A stretch of DNA of 64,000 nt from Hirsutella rhossiliensis (taxonomy: Eukaryota; Ascomycota; Sordariomycetes; Hypocreales; Ophiocordycipitaceae), in the NCBI RefSeq assembly GCF_020360975.1, contig NW_025408679.1:1302001-1366000 (forward strand). The letters run 5' to 3'. The number at the start of each line of letters is the position of its first letter. Position 1 is the first letter of the stretch. A program made the translations under genes and the position numbers. The notes under the pieces are model-generated. The model made no database searches and was not told the origin of the DNA. It saw only the letters and a list, made by a program, of their open reading frames with translations. Positions 59,372 to 64,000 of the stretch are shown piece after piece.

Positions 59372-62300
59372 AATTTTTTTTATATCATTACTCGCATGCA
59401 GCCTCTAGGGCCATGGCGAGGCTAGTAGCGGCCTAGGCCCCTATTAGCAGTCCTAGCTAGCTATAGAGCCTAGGGGCTTATAACTAATTAGGGAAAGGGT
59501 AGCTATAAAGGCAATAATAAGTCTAGTTCCTCCCGCGCGGTGTTTCCCCCCCCTAAGGGCCCTAGGGCCCCTAGGTTACTTCTTTTCGAGCTACTTAGCT
59601 ATCCCTATCTCTATTTTAGCTAAGAAGGTTAGAAGGGCTTCCCTTCCTTCCTTAGAGCTATAGAGAATAAGTAGGCTAAGGGCCCCCTTTTATTTCTTAG
59701 AGGTCCGGTAAAGGACCTCTCTTTCCCTCTTATAGTTTAGGCACCTTAGGATAAGGTACCTAGCTATATACTTTCCTTAGCCGTAGCGGTAGTCGTCTCG
59801 GTTTACCTTTTTAGTCCTTTTTAAGAAGGAAAATAAGAAGCCGGCCTTATAGAGGAGCTAGTAAGATACTAAGAGGGTCGGCCTAGGCCTCCCTATAAGG
59901 TCCTTTTCCGGGCTAAGGGCTAGGCGGGGGGTCTTTTAAATAGATATATAGTACTTACCTAGGCTCTTAGCCTTAGGGCCTTTAGCCGCCTTAGTAGCCT
60001 AGAGGCCCTTTTAATAGTCCTTAGTAGCTTACTAGACCTTTCTTTATAAGTAGCTAATAAAGACTAAAGAGGTCCCTTAGGTAGGGGCCCCTAAGCCTCT
60101 TTTATCTAGCTAGTTAGCTAGCTTATTACTAAAGATCCCTAGGTAGCTAGGGCACTAGTATAGCTATATATTATAAAATACTTCTAAGTTAAATAAGAGC
60201 CTTTTAATATATATAGCTAGGTCTAAGAAACTTATAACCTTCCTTATAGCGGCTTAGCTATTTATAAAGATATAGGCCTTTATAAGGGGGTTAAGGGGGC
60301 TAAGCCTTAAGGGCTAAGGCCTCCTAGCTAGGTCTTCTAGCACCCTTAGTATCGTAAATAGCTCTATATTAGCTACCTTAATTAAGGGCCCTAGGTTCTT
60401 ATAATATACTTTAATAGGCTTATTTTCTAAGCTTATTTTATAAAAAGAGTAAGCGTTAGTTTTTATAGGGGACCCCTTAAGGCACCCCTTAGAGCTATTA
60501 GTATAAAAGGCTAAGGGCTATAACCTAAAGTCGTTTAAGCTAGCTAAGCTAGCTAAGAGGCGTTAGTACTACTTTTTAGCTAAGGGCTTAAGGGCCTTTA
60601 TTATTGTAATAAAGGCCTTAAGCTCTAGGGCCTATAAGGGCTCCTAGCTAGCTTTCCTTCTTTCTAAGTTATAATTAAGTCTTATAATAGCTACTAGGCC
60701 TTTAAGGAGGCGAACGTACTATATATAGGGCTTAATATAGCTTAAGGCCCTTAAGTTAAAGCTTAAGTTAGCGAGGTTATCTTAACTAACTAAGTCGTAA
60801 GCTTACTTTATAGGGTAACTAAGTAAGAAGTATAGGGTCTAAAAGTTATAAGAGAAGTATACCCTTTTAAATTATACCTTTAATAGTAGTAGGGCCGCTT
60901 TAACTTTTAAAGCCTTAATAAGGGATCCTTTAAAGGCCTCTAAGACCTTTAAAAGAGCTTAGTTTTAAAGCCTTTAAAAAGGCTTTATAAGGCTCTTAAG
61001 GGTCTTAGGCCCCTTATACTAAAGCTAGGCCCTATAGTTTACTATAAAGGTTATATAAGCTTAGTAAAGCTACTTAGAAGCTTTAAATAATAAGCTTTTT
61101 TATATAAAGGTTAAGCGGGATAGTCCTTTAAAGGTAGCTTATATAAAGGCTACCTTCTTCTTAATATATTATTTAAATAAGAGCCTAGAATTAAAAAAGA
61201 CCCCTAGCTACTATACTAAGGGCTTTACTTTAAAAATAAGCCTCTTATTATTATATCCTTTAAAATAAGCTGCCTTTATATATTAAAGTAAATAAGTTTT
61301 ATCTTTAATAAGTTAAAGTAAACCCCTTAGTCCTTAAATTATTTAAATAAGTTAATAGCTATTACTTTTAGCTACCGAACGTTCTTCTTAGCTAAGGTCG
61401 ATATTATAAATATACTAAAGTTATTTATATAGGATAGCTACTACCCTTTAGCCGTTAGTATCCCCCTTATATATAAGAGGAATAAAATAAGGCTAATAAG
61501 GGACTATTAAAGTACCCTTATTACTAAGTTTATAAGGGGCTAGACTTACCCCTTAAAGGCTAGCTAAATCTTCCTTTTAGTAAGAAAGTAGTTTACCTAG
61601 CTTATAAGGGCCTTAAAGAGGTTTAAGTCCCTTAGGGCCCTTATAAGCTATTCCTTTAATATAAAATTAAAAGCGCCCTTTATATTTAATAAGAGGGTAC
61701 TAGTAATAGCTTTTTTATTAAACTCTTACTTCTTTTAAATATAGTATAAAACGAGGAAGGCTATATTTATAGCTAGCTACTATTTTCGTCCCTTTAGCTA
61801 TATAAGGTTTAAAAGCCTAGCTATATTAGCTAAATAGCTTAGCTAGGTAGCGTATAGCTTTTTAAGGACCTTTCCTAAGTAGTTAAGTAGACTTATAACC
61901 TTATAAGCCTTAGGGATTATATAGTCTAGCTTATTTTACTTAGGAAGTATAATTTCTATAGCTTCCTTTTATACCTTAAGGTAGTATCCTTAGTTAAATA
62001 AAGCTTTATATACCCTATTAAAGATTATAAGGAGGGCCTTATATACGTATTAAATAAGAAGGAAGCTAAAGGAGTCTAAGCTAAGGGCTTTCTTATTAAA
62101 AGAGCTAAAAATAGCCCTCTTAATCTTAGGGTCTTTTAGCTCTAGCTAGTCCTCCTTAGCTATGCCCTTACTACTTATATAGCTTAAAGGCTCTTCTTTT
62201 TCTAAGCTTTAAGAGGAGCTAAGGGTTAGAAAAATAGTTATTAAGAAGGCCTTATATTTTTCTATAAAGGTATTAGCTTTTATCTTTATCCCTTCTTATA

Positions 62301-64000
62301 TATATAAGATACTAAGAAGGGTAAGTTTAGCTTTAGCCTTAATATAAAAAAAAACTATAAAGATATTCTTTCTTAATACTTTTATTAAGAAGCTCTCTTA
62401 GTATTACTTTTTAATACCCTTAATAGTATACTTAAAGCTATTTTAAGCCTTTATAAAGCTCTTCTAGCTCTCTTTATCCTAGGCTAGCCTATAAGCCTAT
62501 TAAGCTAAGCTTAGGACTTTCTAAAAGTAAGTTAGCTTATTAGTCTACTAAGGCTTAGATCCTTTATAAGGCGTCTTTTTTAGTATCGCTATATTTAATA
62601 CCTTTATAAAGGTTCTTATTAAAAAGGAAGCTATCCCTTTTAAGTCGTTTCTTTTTATAGCCCTCTCTATAACTATAAGGAGGTCTTATTCCTTCTTAGC
62701 TAAGTATTTTAAAAAGACCTTTTAGTTTACTTTCCTATAGTTATAAGTAGTAGGCGTAGCTAGTAAGGGCCTATTAGGGCCTCTTAAGCTAGCTTTAAAG
62801 GCTATTATAAGAAGGTATAAGTAATAAGCATAGAATTAGGTAATTAATAACGTAAGCGGAAAGATCGGTTAAAGGATTATAGGGTAGGGTTTTATCCGGA
62901 ATTTATAACGAGTATATAAAGGGCTAAATAATATATTAAAAGAATAGCGCTATAAAGGATACTTATAAACTTACTTATTCTATCTACTACTCCTAGGGAA
63001 ATCCTTTATCTTTTATAGACTATTGCTCGCCTACTAGTAGACTAATTAGTTAGCTTTCTAGTATATTCTATAGTACTTAAAAAGCTCTATCTATAGTATG
63101 TCTTCCTAACTTAGTAGGTGGTCTAATTATAACGTAATTATTAACGTAAGACTATAGGTTCTAGTATAAGTAGTAGATTTAACTAGAATGTTCTATGCCC
63201 TACCTATTCTCGTATCGCGGATATCTCTAGAACTGCTAGGCTAAAATAGGTAATAGGGTATCCGTTCTACTCGTAATTAACTTATGCATTTTATATATAT
63301 TTTATTTTATTAGGATAGGCTTATCTTAACCCGCGTTTCCTAAAGGAAGGTATAGATATCTAGTAAAGGTTTTTATCTTTAAGGGTTATTCCCTTAGACT
63401 ATATTATAGAGCTACTTTTTACTAGCTTATTTTATAGAGCCTCCCTATGCCTATTATTTCTTTATAATAGTAAAATAAGAATATAAAGGTATATTCTTAT
63501 AGCTATAGGCTTATAGTTTAAGCTTATAGCCTTTTAAAAGTAAAGGTTAGCTTAGGTTAGCTATTTAAAAGGGCTATAAAAAGCAAGGTTTATAACTAAG
63601 GCCCCTTTTAAGCCTTTCTTTTAATAGGTAGTTTTTATAGCTACCTTAAGGTATATTAATAAGGAAGCTTTATAGCGGTCGAGCTAGCTAATAACTACTT
63701 TTACTTTATAAGCTTTAAAGGGTTTTATAAAAAGGTTCTAATAAAAGTAATATAAGTTAAAGTCCCTTACTAATAAGAAAGGCTATTATAAAAGTTAGGC
63801 TATTAGTAATAGCCTTTTTATTATAAAGGGCCCTTACTAGCCTTAGCTAGCTAAGGCCCTTTTAACCCTTTTTTTATTATATAAGTTAATAAAGGTAAAT
63901 AGCTTAGTACCTTTTACCTTTATAGCTTATATATTAAGGTCGTAAAAGAGGTTAAAGCTAAGGCTAGCTTTTATCTAAGCTTCTTTTCTTTTATAAGCTA
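59372..64000 (-). mobile_element. Tad-like LINE, minus strand, RIP-degraded, runs off the window
   Basis: The 3' tail abuts the DUF5672 gene at about 59372 (T run on the plus strand, an A-rich tail on the element strand). Reading the minus strand, the RT lies around 61100-61500, with the active-site relic YINNFSIF near 61405-61435 (family YVDDFSIF). It is followed by KVIAINLFKQFKDQGVYFN and QQLGVFFNSRLLFKQYI. An RNase H-like region and 3' UTR follow down to 59385. Stops are TAG/TAA. A 686-bp solo LTR is inserted at 62816-63501. The 5' end lies beyond 64000. It is the family mate of 44602-51306. Confidence 0.82.
62816..63501 (+). repeat. LTR-gamma solo LTR in the LINE
   Basis: 686 bp, a direct match to 47464-48150 and inverse match to 46654-47340. 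It is more RIPed than the 47464 copy. Its left flank (AAGAAGG) is the same as at 47464, although the host LINEs run in opposite directions. Confidence 0.8.

Noticed and set aside
1..64000. CRISPR array, tRNA, rRNA or telomeric repeats
   Set aside because: I saw no evenly spaced short repeats, no tRNA-like A/B box pair I would trust, no rRNA-like sequence and no TTAGGG runs.

Overview
The window looks like a chromosome segment of a filamentous ascomycete (Pezizomycotina). The supporting signs are 47-78 nt GT-AG introns, Fot1/Pogo, Tad-like LINE and copia/gypsy elements, and very strong repeat-induced point mutation (RIP). In the RIP-mutated blocks almost every CpA/TpG has become TpA, ATG codons are nearly gone, and relic reading frames are closed by TAG/TAA at former Gln/Trp codons, hardly ever by TGA.

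Layout. 1-36888 is a nest of transposons. In order: a minus-strand gypsy chromovirus relic (1-5390); a plus-strand copia relic (6047-9706) carrying an inverted solo LTR; a 10.4-kb gypsy element (9707-20079) with a solo LTR in its pol and an extra ~600-codon frame after the integrase; a second solo LTR split by a young, non-RIPed copia element with identical 202-bp LTRs and an ATTAT target duplication (20488-26459); and a long-TIR DNA transposon (26892-36888) split by a minus-strand copia, which is itself split by a Pogo element (32700-34553).

36889-43751 is a gene island. It holds the two enzymes that make UDP-L-rhamnose from UDP-glucose: UDP-glucose 4,6-dehydratase and UDP-4-keto-6-deoxyglucose 3,5-epimerase/4-reductase, both minus strand. 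Next to them are two divergent DUF5672-type glycosyltransferase genes with N-terminal membrane anchors. 43752-51595 is a second copy of the long-TIR element with an exact 8-bp target duplication. It carries a Tad-like LINE, which holds two solo LTRs and a small LTR element of unknown coding content. 51604-59371 resumes the island: a second Pogo element (52093-53939, 46-bp perfect TIRs, TA duplication), a triose-phosphate-transporter-family nucleotide-sugar transporter (54709-55882), a GT92-like glycosyltransferase pseudogene (57092-58063), and a third DUF5672 gene cut off at its 5' end by another LINE (59372-64000).

Reading. The non-repeat genes form a coherent set: nucleotide-sugar synthesis (UDP-rhamnose), a candidate Golgi transporter, and four candidate type II membrane glycosyltransferases, of which two look intact, one is dead and one is beheaded. 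The most interesting interpretation is a rhamnosyl-glycan assembly locus being broken up by transposons and light mutation. The synthesis genes are strongly supported; the glycan, the transporter substrate and the DUF5672 activity are inference.
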